64,000 nt of DNA from Comamonas sp. SCN 65-56 (GTDB lineage Bacteria > Pseudomonadota > Gammaproteobacteria > Burkholderiales > Burkholderiaceae_C). A model generated the notes under the pieces. That model was not told the DNA's origin. It made no database searches and was given only the letters and a program-made list of their open reading frames with translations. Shown here one piece after another: positions 42,855 through 51,554 of this stretch. A program made the translations under genes and the position numbers. The first letter of the stretch is position 1. Every line of letters starts with the position of its first letter. The DNA lies in contig NZ_MEDS01000012.1 of assembly GCF_001724135.1 (NCBI RefSeq), forward strand, positions 1 to 64,000. The letters run 5' to 3'.

Positions 42855-44504
42855 TCAGGGGCGGGAAATCGGTGCGCCCCCATAGACGGATGCCGGATCG
42901 ACCTTGACGTCGATCACCATCGGGCGCTTGCGGTCGCGCGTGGCGATCGCTTGCATGGCCGATTGCAGCTCGGCGCTGCTGGTGACCGTGATGCCCTTGG
43001 CGCCAAAGGCTTCGGCGATGCGGGCGAAATCGCGCTGCGGCAGCAGCGACAGGCTGGGGTCCATGTTGTGTGCGGTCAGCGCGATGTGCTCGGCGCCGTA
43101 GCTGCCGTCGTTGGGCACGACGATGATGAGGTCCAGCTGCTCGTCCACCGCCGTCGCCAGCTCGCTCAGGCCGCTGAGCGTGAAGCCGCCGTCGCCCACG
43201 ACCAGCAGCGTGGGGCGCTCGCCCGCGGCCCTGGCGGCGCCGATCGAGTGGGCCAGACCCAGGCCGATGGAGGAGAAGCCATTGCAATCCACATAGGAAT
43301 GCGGGTTGGGCACCGAGATCACGTTCCAGAAGGCGAACATGAAGCGGCCGGAATCGGTTAGGAACACGCGGTCCCTGGGCAGCGCTGCTTCGAGCGCGAA
43401 GGCGATCTCGTACAGGTCCACCGTGCCGGCGGGGGTTTTGTGCATCAGCTTCTGGCGCTTGTGCGCATCCCAGGCCTGAAGCTGCTCACGCAAATGCTCG
43501 CTGCGCGCACCGGAGCCGGGGATTTCCGCTTCGTCCAGCCACTTGACCATGGCGTCGGCCGTCAGGCCCGGGTCACCCACCAGGCCCACCGTCACCGGCG
43601 TGCAGCGGCCGATCTCGCTGGCCAGCGGGTTGATCTGGACGATGCGCTTGCCGCGTGTCAGGCCGCGGTGGCCCGAGGTGTACTTGTTGAGGCTGGCGCC
43701 GAAGACCACGAGGCAATCGGCCTTGCCGATCACGTCCAGCGCCACCTCATGGCTCACGGTGCCCGAGATGCCGAGGTGAAACGGATCGCCAGCGAAAAGA
43801 CCCTTGCCGCGCAGGGAAGTCGCCACCGGCGCCTCGATGCGGTGGGCAAAACGCAGCACCGCCGCCTCGGCTTCGGGGGTATCAATGCCGCGCCCGCCAA
43901 TGACCACCGGCAGGTGGGCCGAGGCGATGATGCCGATGGCATCGTCCATGTCGGTGCTGCTGGGGATGGCGCTGCGCGTTTGCGGCAGGCGCAGCGCGGG
44001 TTTTTCGTATTCGATCTCCTTCCACTGCAGCTCGACCGGCATGTTGAAGACGATGGGCCGGCGCTCGGTCCAGGCGCGATGAAACGCCCGCACCAGGTCT
44101 TCGGCCACCGTATCGATGCCGCGCAGGTTGACCACGCCCGCGCCGGTGGCGGTGACCAGCTCCACATGGTTGATGTGCTGCGCGTGCTCCAGGTCGGTCG
44201 CCGGGGTCACGCCGGCCAGCAGCACCATGGGGGTGGCGGCCTTCACGCCCTCGATCAGCGCGGTGACGGTGTTGGCCAGCCCCGGGCCATGGGTCACCGT
44301 GGCCACACCGATGCGGCCGGTGACGCGCGCCCAGCCCTGCGCCATCAGCACCGCGCCGCCTTCGTTGACGGCGGGGAAGTAGTGGCCCTGGGTGTCGCGG
44401 CGGAAGCTGTCCACGACGTAGACGCAGCCATCGCCCAGCACGCCAAACAGCTCGGTGCACCCCATGTCCCACAATCCGTGGGCGATGGCTTCATAGACTT
44501 TCAT
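42855..44504 (-). CDS. Thiamine-pyrophosphate-dependent enzyme (acetolactate-synthase-like)
   Basis: GVLGDGCVYVVDSFRR...NEGGAVLMAQGWARVTGRIGVATVTHGPGLANT; TPP motif VVGDGGFTLSGLSELATAVDEQLDLIIVVPND. Confidence 0.9.
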   Translation of the reverse strand: MKVYEAIAHGLWDMGCTELFGVLGDGCVYVVDSFRRDTQGHYFPAVNEGGAVLMAQGWARVTGRIGVATVTHGPGLANTVTALIEGVKAATPMVLLAGVTPATDLEHAQHINHVELVTATGAGVVNLRGIDTVAEDLVRAFHRAWTERRPIVFNMPVELQWKEIEYEKPALRLPQTRSAIPSSTDMDDAIGIIASAHLPVVIGGRGIDTPEAEAAVLRFAHRIEAPVATSLRGKGLFAGDPFHLGISGTVSHEVALDVIGKADCLVVFGASLNKYTSGHRGLTRGKRIVQINPLASEIGRCTPVTVGLVGDPGLTADAMVKWLDEAEIPGSGARSEHLREQLQAWDAHKRQKLMHKTPAGTVDLYEIAFALEAALPRDRVFLTDSGRFMFAFWNVISVPNPHSYVDCNGFSSIGLGLAHSIGAARAAGERPTLLVVGDGGFTLSGLSELATAVDEQLDLIIVVPNDGSYGAEHIALTAHNMDPSLSLLPQRDFARIAEAFGAKGITVTSSAELQSAMQAIATRDRKRPMVIDVKVDPASVYGGAPISRP

Positions 44505-44637
44505 GTTCGCTCCTTGCGTTGTTTTCCAGACCGATCGCTGACAGCGCGGCTCCCGGCGAATTCTGGATCAACATGCGCCGCAGGGCAGCTCGATGCGGCA
44601 GAAACAGCTTCATCAGAAGTGCCAATAATCGCGCCCC

Positions 44638-45525
44638 ATGCCCTACCGCACCGCTACCCTCATCGGCCTGATCGCTGTCGTTCTCTGGGCCTCCATCGTC
44701 GGCCTGATCCGCAGCGTGAGCGACGGCCTGGGCGCCACCGGCGGCGCCGCGCTGATCTACACCAGTGCCTCTGTCCTGCTGGTGTTCAGCGTGGGCCTGC
44801 AGGGGCTGCGCCGCATGCCGCGGCGCTATCTGTGCTGGGGCAGCCTGCTGTTCGTGAGTTACGAGCTGTGTCTGTCGCTCTCGATTGGCTACGCGCACAC
44901 CGGCCAGCAGGCGATCGAGGTCGGCATGGTCAATTACCTCTGGCCGACGTTCACGCTGCTGGCGGCGATTGCCTTCAACGGCCAGCGCGCCAACTGGCTG
45001 GTCGCGCCAGGCGCGCTGGTGTCCATGCTCGGCATCGTGCAGGTGCTGGCGGGCGAGCGCGGCATTGATCTGGCCGGCATGTGGGCCAATGTGCAGGACA
45101 ACCCCCTGAGCTATGGCCTGGCGTTTGCCGGGGCCGTGATCTGGGCCGCCTATTGCGCCGTCACCGCGCGCATCGCCCGGGGCAGCAACGCAATCACGCT
45201 GTTCTTCATGCTGACGGCGCTGGCGCTCTGGGCCAAATACCTGCTGGACGGTGGCGGCGCGATGCACTGGAGTTGGCCAACCACCGTTTACCTTGCGCTG
45301 GCCGCCTGTGCCATGGGCTTTGGCTATGCGGCCTGGAATGTGGGCATCCTGCACGGCAACGTGACGCTGCTGGCGGGCGCGTCGTACTTCATCCCGGTGC
45401 TGTCGGCGGCACTGGCGGCGGTGATGCTGCAGGTGCCGCTGGCGGCGCCGTTCTGGATCGGCGCCTTCATGGTCTGCGGCGGTGCGATTTTGTGCTGGCT
45501 GGGCACGCGGGAAGGGGCGGCCTGA
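44638..45525 (+). CDS. yddG: Aromatic amino acid exporter YddG-like (DMT family)
   Basis: ATLIGLIAVVLWASIVGLIRSVSDGLGATGGAALIYT; ten hydrophobic segments. Confidence 0.85.
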   Translation: MPYRTATLIGLIAVVLWASIVGLIRSVSDGLGATGGAALIYTSASVLLVFSVGLQGLRRMPRRYLCWGSLLFVSYELCLSLSIGYAHTGQQAIEVGMVNYLWPTFTLLAAIAFNGQRANWLVAPGALVSMLGIVQVLAGERGIDLAGMWANVQDNPLSYGLAFAGAVIWAAYCAVTARIARGSNAITLFFMLTALALWAKYLLDGGGAMHWSWPTTVYLALAACAMGFGYAAWNVGILHGNVTLLAGASYFIPVLSAALAAVMLQVPLAAPFWIGAFMVCGGAILCWLGTREGAA

Positions 45526-45592
45526 GCCACCGGCGCCTGTGCGTCGCCCATCGGACAGGCGTTTGGGCTGCCGCGCTCCCAAAATCCGCGGC

Positions 45593-47554
45593 ATGACTTC
45601 CCCGTTGCGCTCCACCCTCGATTTCCTGCTCTACGACTGGCTGCAGGCACCCGCCCTGACCGAACGGCCGAGGTTCGCCGACCATTCGCGCGAGACCTTT
45701 GACGCCGTGCTCGACACCTGTGAGCGCATCGCGCGCGAGAAATATGCGCCGTTCAACCGCCAGGTCGACACCGAGGAGCCGCGTACCGAGCCCGACGGCG
45801 CAGGCAGCCTGCGCGTGGTGCTGCCGCGCTGCACGCACGAGGCGCGCCAGACCTACGCCGACAGCGGCATGCTGGCCGCGGCGCAGGACTACGCGCTGGG
45901 CGGCATGCAGCTGCCCTGGCTGGTGGATGCGGCGGCCAACACTTTTTTTGGCGTGGCGTCGATCAGCATTGGCTCCAACCTGCTGACCACGGGCAACGCC
46001 AACGCCATCCTGGCGCACGGCACTGCCTTGCAGCAGCAGGTGTTTGCCGCCAACGAGTTCAATGGCCGCTGGGCCGGCACGATGTGCCTCTCGGAGCCGC
46101 AGGCGGGCTCTTCCTTGAGCGACATCGCCACGCGCGCCGTCGCTGATGGGGCGGACTTTGCCGCCGACCCGCTCGGCCCGCGCTACCGCCTGACGGGCAA
46201 CAAGATGTGGATCAGCTCTGGCGAGCACGAGATGACGGAGAACATCGTGCACCTGGTGCTGGCCAAGATCCCGCAGGCCGATGGCACGCTGGTGCCGGGG
46301 GTCAAGGGGATTTCGCTGTTCATCGTGCCGAAATTTTTGGTGGAGGTGGGCAGCCCTCACCCCGGCCCTCTCCCAGAAGGAGAGGGGGGAGTACCGCTGG
46401 GCGCTGGCGATGGTCCCGACTCCTTCCCCCTCTGGGGGAAGGCTGGGATGGGGGCTGCGCGCGTCACGCTGGGCGAGAGGAATGACATCGCCCTTGCCGG
46501 CCTGAACCACAAGCTCGGCTGGCGCGGCACGACGAATACGCTGCTGAACTTTGGCGAGGGCCGTTACCCCGTCAAGGGCCAGGCCGGCGCCATCGGCTAC
46601 CTGGTCGGCCAGCCCGGCGAGGGGCTCAAATGCATGTTTCACATGATGAACGAGGCGCGCATCGCCATCGGCATGGCGGCCACGGCACTGGGGCTCGCCG
46701 GCTATTACGCCAGCCTGGACTACGCCAAGACCCGGCTGCAGGGCCGGCCCGTGGGCGCCGGCGGCAAGGACGCCGCTGCGCCGCAGGTGGCGCTGATTGA
46801 GCACGCCGACGTCAAGCGCATGCTGCTGGCGCAAAAGAGTTTTTGCGAGGGCGCGCTGGCGCTCAACCTGTACTGCGCGCGGCTGGTCGACGAAGGCCGC
46901 ACCGGCGCGCCGGAGGCCGCGGCCGAGGCCAAACTGCTGCTGGAGCTGCTGACACCGATCGCCAAAAGCTGGCCGAGCGAGAACTGCCTGGAGGCCAATT
47001 CGCTGGCCATCCAGATCCACGGCGGCTATGGCTATACGCGCGACTTTGCCGTCGAGCAGTACTGGCGCGACAACCGCCTGAACATGATCCACGAGGGCAC
47101 GCACGGCATCCAGGCGCAGGATTTGCTCGGGCGCAAGGTGGTGATGCAGGGCGGCGCGGCGCTGGCGCTGTGGGCCGCGCGCGTGCAGGCCACGGCAGTG
47201 GCGGCCGCGCAAACGCCGGCGCTGGCCGCCTGGGCCGGGCAGTTGCAGCAGGCGCTGGCGCAGCTGCAAGCGGCCACGCGCGATGCCTGGAGCAGCGGCG
47301 ACCCGGCCGCGGCGCTGGCCAACGCCGTGCCCTATCTGCAAGCCTTTGGCCACGTGGTGCTGGCCTGGGTGTGGCTCGACGTGGCGCTCTGCGTGCAGCA
47401 GCAGGATGCTCCGCTACCGATAGCTGCCAACGCAGGCAGGATGGGCGCTGCATGCTATTTTTACCATTACGAACTGCCAAAAATAGCCGCCTGGCTGGCG
47501 CCGGTGGCGCGGCGTGACAGCACCTGCATGGCAGTGCCAGCAGATGCTTTTTGA
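45593..47554 (+). CDS. Acyl-CoA dehydrogenase family protein with in-frame palindromic insertion
   Basis: GTMCLSEPQAGSSLSDIATRA; GLNHKLGWRGTTNTLLNFGEG; IQIHGGYGYTRDFAVEQYWRD. Confidence 0.93.
   Translation: MTSPLRSTLDFLLYDWLQAPALTERPRFADHSRETFDAVLDTCERIAREKYAPFNRQVDTEEPRTEPDGAGSLRVVLPRCTHEARQTYADSGMLAAAQDYALGGMQLPWLVDAAANTFFGVASISIGSNLLTTGNANAILAHGTALQQQVFAANEFNGRWAGTMCLSEPQAGSSLSDIATRAVADGADFAADPLGPRYRLTGNKMWISSGEHEMTENIVHLVLAKIPQADGTLVPGVKGISLFIVPKFLVEVGSPHPGPLPEGEGGVPLGAGDGPDSFPLWGKAGMGAARVTLGERNDIALAGLNHKLGWRGTTNTLLNFGEGRYPVKGQAGAIGYLVGQPGEGLKCMFHMMNEARIAIGMAATALGLAGYYASLDYAKTRLQGRPVGAGGKDAAAPQVALIEHADVKRMLLAQKSFCEGALALNLYCARLVDEGRTGAPEAAAEAKLLLELLTPIAKSWPSENCLEANSLAIQIHGGYGYTRDFAVEQYWRDNRLNMIHEGTHGIQAQDLLGRKVVMQGGAALALWAARVQATAVAAAQTPALAAWAGQLQQALAQLQAATRDAWSSGDPAAALANAVPYLQAFGHVVLAWVWLDVALCVQQQDAPLPIAANAGRMGAACYFYHYELPKIAAWLAPVARRDSTCMAVPADAF
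46353..46457. repeat. REP-like palindromic element (CCCTCACCCCGGCCCTCTCCC...) inserted in acyl-CoA dehydrogenase gene
   Basis: Encodes SPHPGPLPEGEG...; outer arms CCCTCACCCCGGCCCTCTCCC / GGGGGAAGGCTGGGATGGGGG form imperfect inverted repeat. Confidence 0.88.
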
Positions 47555-47615
47555 ATGATAGCTTCAGTCGCTTGATAGGCATGCCTTGGCGGCATTTTTG
47601 ACGCAAAATGCCACC

Positions 47616-48107
47616 ATGCGCACCCTGCTCATCGTCCATCACACGCTCACCGGCGGCACGCTACAGATGGTGCAGGCGGCGCAGCAGGGGGCGGCGGGTG
47701 AACCGGATGTGCAGGTGCGACTGCTGAGCGCCCAGGAGACCGGTGTGGGTGACCTGCTGGCCGCAACGGGCTATCTGTTTGCCACGCCGGAAAACCTGGC
47801 CAGCATGGCCGGCATGATGAAGGATTTTTTTGACCGCACGTATTACGGCGCGCTGGGTCGTATCGAGGGGCGTCCGTATGCGGGCATGGTCTGTGCCGGC
47901 AGCGATGGCGAGGGCGCGGCGCGCCAGATGGCACGCATTGCCACGGGCTGGCGCTTGAGACCGGTGGCCGAGCCCCTCATCGTCTGCACCCATGCGCAAA
48001 CGCCGGAGGCGATTGCGGCGCCCAAGCACATAGTCGAGGCCGATCGCGAACGCTGCCGAGCGCTGGGCGAGGCGCTGGCTGCCGGGCTGGCACTGGGCAT
48101 TTTTTAG
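47616..48107 (+). CDS. Flavodoxin/NADPH-dependent FMN reductase-like protein
   Basis: TLLIVHHTLTGGTLQMVQAAQQGA...LFATPENLASMAGMMKDFFDRTYY. Confidence 0.8.
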   Translation: MRTLLIVHHTLTGGTLQMVQAAQQGAAGEPDVQVRLLSAQETGVGDLLAATGYLFATPENLASMAGMMKDFFDRTYYGALGRIEGRPYAGMVCAGSDGEGAARQMARIATGWRLRPVAEPLIVCTHAQTPEAIAAPKHIVEADRERCRALGEALAAGLALGIF

Positions 48108-48137
48108 CGCAGCGTAGACTTGCCTTGTGCGCTATAA

Positions 48138-48168
48138 AATGGCTGTTCCCGCACTGCGGGCAGCCATT
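48138..48168. promoter_or_regulatory. Strong hairpin AATGGCTG-TT-CCCGC-ACT-GCGGG-CAGCCATT just after TATAAAAT
   Basis: 8+5 bp stem with 2-nt bulge, upstream of ACAD/PhnD-like/diiron cluster. Confidence 0.5.
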
Positions 48169-48310
48169 CGCTGATGGCCTCCGTATGATGGTGTTGCAGG
48201 TCTGCACAGGAAATCATCGTGCGAGAACGTGTCCATTGCAGCGCTCTTTTCCACGATCGGTCACCAGTGTGAATTGCGCCCTGGTTTGCGGTCTTGCTTG
48301 TTTTCATCCC

Positions 48311-49432
48311 ATGTCTTTTATTTCTACGCTGGAGCCCATCGTTCAGGACGTGATCGCGCCCACGGCCGAGATCACTGACAAAGAGGCCCGATTCCCACGT
48401 GCTGCACTCGACGCCTTGGGCGCGGCTGGGCTGCTGGGCCTGATCAGTCACCGCGATGTCGGTGGTTTGGGTCTTGGCCTGACCGAGGCAACCCAGGTCG
48501 TCGAACGCATTGCGCGCGATTGCTCTTCCACCGCCATGGTGCTGACCATGCACTACGCGGGTACCACCCTGATCGAGAAGTATGGGCAACGTGCCCTGCG
48601 CGAGGCGATTGCCGCCGGTCGGCACCTGACCACGCTGGCGTGGTCAGAGGTGGGTACGCGCAGCCATTTCTGGGCACCGGTGGGTACGGCCCGTCGCGAG
48701 GGGAACGCGGTGGTCCTCGATGGACGCAAGAGCATGGTCACGTCGGCAGGCGCGGCGGATTCCTACGTCTGGTCCTCACGCCCTACGCAGGGCGATGCAG
48801 CTTGCAGCCTCTGGGTGGTCGACAGCCGCCTGCCGGGTTTGTCCAGCCCCGCTCCGTTCGATGGGCTCGGCTTGCGCGCGAACGCTTCGGCGCCGGTCAG
48901 CGCTGAAGGTGTGCGCATCGGCCTCGACTGCCTTCTGGGCGACGACGGCCAGGGCGCCGAACTGATGAACAACGATGAGTTGCCGACGTTCACGGCGCTG
49001 ATTGCCTCCTGCTCCATCGGCATGATGGATGGTGCGCTCTCGCGTGCCACGGCGCACATCACCCACGGCCGTTTTGCCGAAAGCGGCAGCAGCATTGCCG
49101 ATTTGCCGACGGTGCGCGCGTATCTCGCACGGGCCTGCATCCGTGCCGACCAGGCGCGCCTGTTGCGCGACGACACGCTGGCGGCACTGGCTGCAGGGCG
49201 TGCCGATGCGACACTGCGTGTGCTGCAGGTCAAGGCCAGCGCTGCCGAGGCTGCGCTGGAAGTGACTGATACCGCAATGCGCATTTGCGGTGGCGCGGCC
49301 TTCCGCAAGGATCTGGGCATAGAGAGGATGTTCCGCGATGCGCGAGCGGCATCTATCATGGCGCCGACGTCGGACGTACTGTTCGATTTCATCGGCGGTG
49401 CGCTGTGCGATGCCGCGGCCCCCAAAAAATAA
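48311..49432 (+). CDS. Acyl-CoA dehydrogenase superfamily protein (possibly DszC/SfnC-like flavin monooxygenase relative)
   Basis: FPRAALDALGAAGLLGLISHRDVGGLGLGLTEATQVVERIARDCSSTAMVLTMHYAG; MRICGGAAFRKDLGIERMFRDARAASIMAPTSDVL. Confidence 0.85.
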   Translation: MSFISTLEPIVQDVIAPTAEITDKEARFPRAALDALGAAGLLGLISHRDVGGLGLGLTEATQVVERIARDCSSTAMVLTMHYAGTTLIEKYGQRALREAIAAGRHLTTLAWSEVGTRSHFWAPVGTARREGNAVVLDGRKSMVTSAGAADSYVWSSRPTQGDAACSLWVVDSRLPGLSSPAPFDGLGLRANASAPVSAEGVRIGLDCLLGDDGQGAELMNNDELPTFTALIASCSIGMMDGALSRATAHITHGRFAESGSSIADLPTVRAYLARACIRADQARLLRDDTLAALAAGRADATLRVLQVKASAAEAALEVTDTAMRICGGAAFRKDLGIERMFRDARAASIMAPTSDVLFDFIGGALCDAAAPKK

Positions 49433-49452
49433 GGCGTTTTCCAGGATCTCCC

Positions 49453-50316
49453 ATGCGTTCATCCCCTCTCATGCTTGGCGCCGTTGCCTATGCGCCCAAG
49501 GTCGTCACCATCTGGGAAGGCTTCAAGGCGTGGTTGGCAGAGCGCGGCTTTGCCATGGACTACGTCTTGTATTCCAACTACGAGGCGCAGGTGCAAGCGC
49601 AGTTCACGGGCGATATTGCATTCGCCTGGAATTCACCGCTGGCCTGGGTGCGGGCCGACCGCATGGCGCGCGCGCGCGGTCAGAGCGTGCGTTCGCTGGT
49701 GATGCGTGACACTGATCAGGACCTGCAGTCGGTGCTTGTCGTCAAGGCCGACAGCCCGCTGAAGCAATTGGCCGATCTGCGTGGCCAGGCGGTGGGCTTT
49801 GGCGCCATCGATTCACCGCAAGCCACGCTGATTCCGCTCGATCATCTGCAGCACCAGGGGGGCTTGGTGGGCGGACGTGAGTACGAGGTGTGCCGCTTTG
49901 ACGTGCTCGGCGGCAAGCATGGCGACCATATCGGCGGTGAACGTGATGCGGCGCAGGCCATGCTCAGAGGCGAAGTGGCGGCAAGCTGGATGATTGCCGG
50001 CAACTACCAGGCGTTCGCGCAAGAAGGGACTTTGCCAGCCGGCGGAACGCGCGTGCTGGCCACGACGAGCTTGTTCGACCACTGCACGCTTACCGTGAGC
50101 CCCGGCGTGGATGCGCAGGCGGCCGATCGCCTGGGCGGGTTGCTGCTGTCCATGGATTGGGACGATGCGCAGGTACGCCCGCTGCTGGAGCTTGAAGGTT
50201 TGCGCCAATGGCGCGCGGGGCGCACCAGCGGGTGGGCGCTGCTTGAACGTGCGGCAACGGAGCAGGGGTTTTATGACGCCAACGGTGGACTGCTCGCCAG
50301 CGACTATCGATATTGA
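49453..50316 (+). CDS. PhnD/SsuA-like substrate-binding fold protein lacking a signal peptide
   Basis: LMLGAVAYAPKVVTIWEGFKAWLAERGFAMDYVLYSNYEAQVQAQFTGDIAFAWNSPLAWVRA; no hydrophobic leader. Confidence 0.8.
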   Translation: MRSSPLMLGAVAYAPKVVTIWEGFKAWLAERGFAMDYVLYSNYEAQVQAQFTGDIAFAWNSPLAWVRADRMARARGQSVRSLVMRDTDQDLQSVLVVKADSPLKQLADLRGQAVGFGAIDSPQATLIPLDHLQHQGGLVGGREYEVCRFDVLGGKHGDHIGGERDAAQAMLRGEVAASWMIAGNYQAFAQEGTLPAGGTRVLATTSLFDHCTLTVSPGVDAQAADRLGGLLLSMDWDDAQVRPLLELEGLRQWRAGRTSGWALLERAATEQGFYDANGGLLASDYRY

Positions 50317-51484
50317 AGACTTGGGCTTCGATGCCGGGGCGCACCTGCTGGTCAAGCACGCGCTCGCGCACGTTGCGGTAGGTGGTCGGCTGCGTGTGAC
50401 CGGGCAGGGCGCGGGCTGGCAAGCGCCGCTTGCCCATTGGTGTCGCTCGCAAGGGCACGCCATCAGCCTTGAAGGCGAGGCCGCCGTGATTGCGCGCGGC
50501 AGTGCACAGACCGGGCGTTGGCGCGATGCGCTGGCCACCGGGCGCAGCGATCCGCACGTGCCGGGTGCGGTGCTGGAACAGGCCGAACCCGGTTGGGGGT
50601 TGGCCGCCCGCGGAGCACTGGTGGAGGCGGGCTCGCCCTCGTTTGCGTTTCGCCTGGATCGCAAGGAAGAAGTCTGGTGCGACAACGCGGCAGAGCTCTA
50701 TGCGCAGGCTGTCGCGGCGCAGTGGAACCCGGATACCGCATTGGACTGGAGCGTTTCATTCACGCACCCGCCCGAGATCGAGCAAGCTGTGTGCCAGGTT
50801 ATGACCTACATGGTGGAGAACGAGAACGCTGCGCTGCTCGTTCCCGCTCGCTTTCTTGGCCAGATCCACCCGCATTTCCGCGAGATGCAGGCAGCGCTTG
50901 CCATTCAGGTGGCGGACGAGGCGCGCCATATCGACGTCTTCACCCGCCGCATTCGCAAGGGCGGGCGTGAGCCCGCACTTTCCACCGCGGGTGGACAGGC
51001 GTCGCTCAAGACGCTGCTCGATGAGCCGGACTTTTCGATGGCGAGCTTTTTGCTGTCGGTACAGGGGGAGGGCAGCTTTGTTCATTTGCTGCAGTTTCTT
51101 GCCGAGCACGGGCCGGATCCGCTTACGCGCCAGATCTGCAAGCTGGCGGCGCGCGACGAGGCACGTCATGTGGCTCTGGGCATGTCCCACCTGCTCTATC
51201 GCCTGCAGGCTGGGCCTGCGCTGCGCCAGCAATTGGCCCGGGCGATGCAGCAGCGCCACGAGGGCTTGTCCGGGACTTCGGGTTTGAATGAGGAAGTGTT
51301 CGATGCGCTGATCCTGATAGGTGCAGGAGCCTTGGACATCGCGGCGCTGCGGCGAGGCTTTGAGCGTGTGCAGGCATTGGTGCGGGACATGGCCGGGGGG
51401 CGCTTTGCACGCTTGCTGCGCTTGGGTTTCGAGCGCGACGAGGCGCAGCGGCTTTCGCTGCTGCACACGCGCAATTTCATGTGA
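50273..51484 (+). CDS. Ferritin-like diiron protein with N-terminal TusA-like domain
   Basis: DLGFDAGAHLLVKHALAHVAVGGRLRVTG...HWCRSQGHAI (TusA-like, CPxP lost); diiron motifs VADEARHIDVF and AARDEARHVALGMSHL. Confidence 0.78.
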   Translation: MTPTVDCSPATIDIEDLGFDAGAHLLVKHALAHVAVGGRLRVTGQGAGWQAPLAHWCRSQGHAISLEGEAAVIARGSAQTGRWRDALATGRSDPHVPGAVLEQAEPGWGLAARGALVEAGSPSFAFRLDRKEEVWCDNAAELYAQAVAAQWNPDTALDWSVSFTHPPEIEQAVCQVMTYMVENENAALLVPARFLGQIHPHFREMQAALAIQVADEARHIDVFTRRIRKGGREPALSTAGGQASLKTLLDEPDFSMASFLLSVQGEGSFVHLLQFLAEHGPDPLTRQICKLAARDEARHVALGMSHLLYRLQAGPALRQQLARAMQQRHEGLSGTSGLNEEVFDALILIGAGALDIAALRRGFERVQALVRDMAGGRFARLLRLGFERDEAQRLSLLHTRNFM

Positions 51485-51554
51485 CCCGCGATCTGGATTC
51501 AGCGTGAGCCATCCTTCACTGTCGCAGGGCACAGCCTCCTGGTGGCGTGGTCCC

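Noticed and set aside
41963-44504. PEP-mutase-family protein next to a TPP enzyme suggested a ppm/ppd phosphonate biosynthesis pair
   Set aside because: The protein has IEDSTGNPYAPL where PEP mutase has the EDKxxxxxNS motif, and the TPP enzyme is a full-length 549-aa ALS-like protein, not a ~380-aa phosphonopyruvate decarboxylase
47535-47590. TTTTTGAATGATAGCTTCAGTCGCTTGATAGG as a third copy of the GATAGCTGCT repeat
   Set aside because: Only the first ~17 nt are similar; too weak without a search
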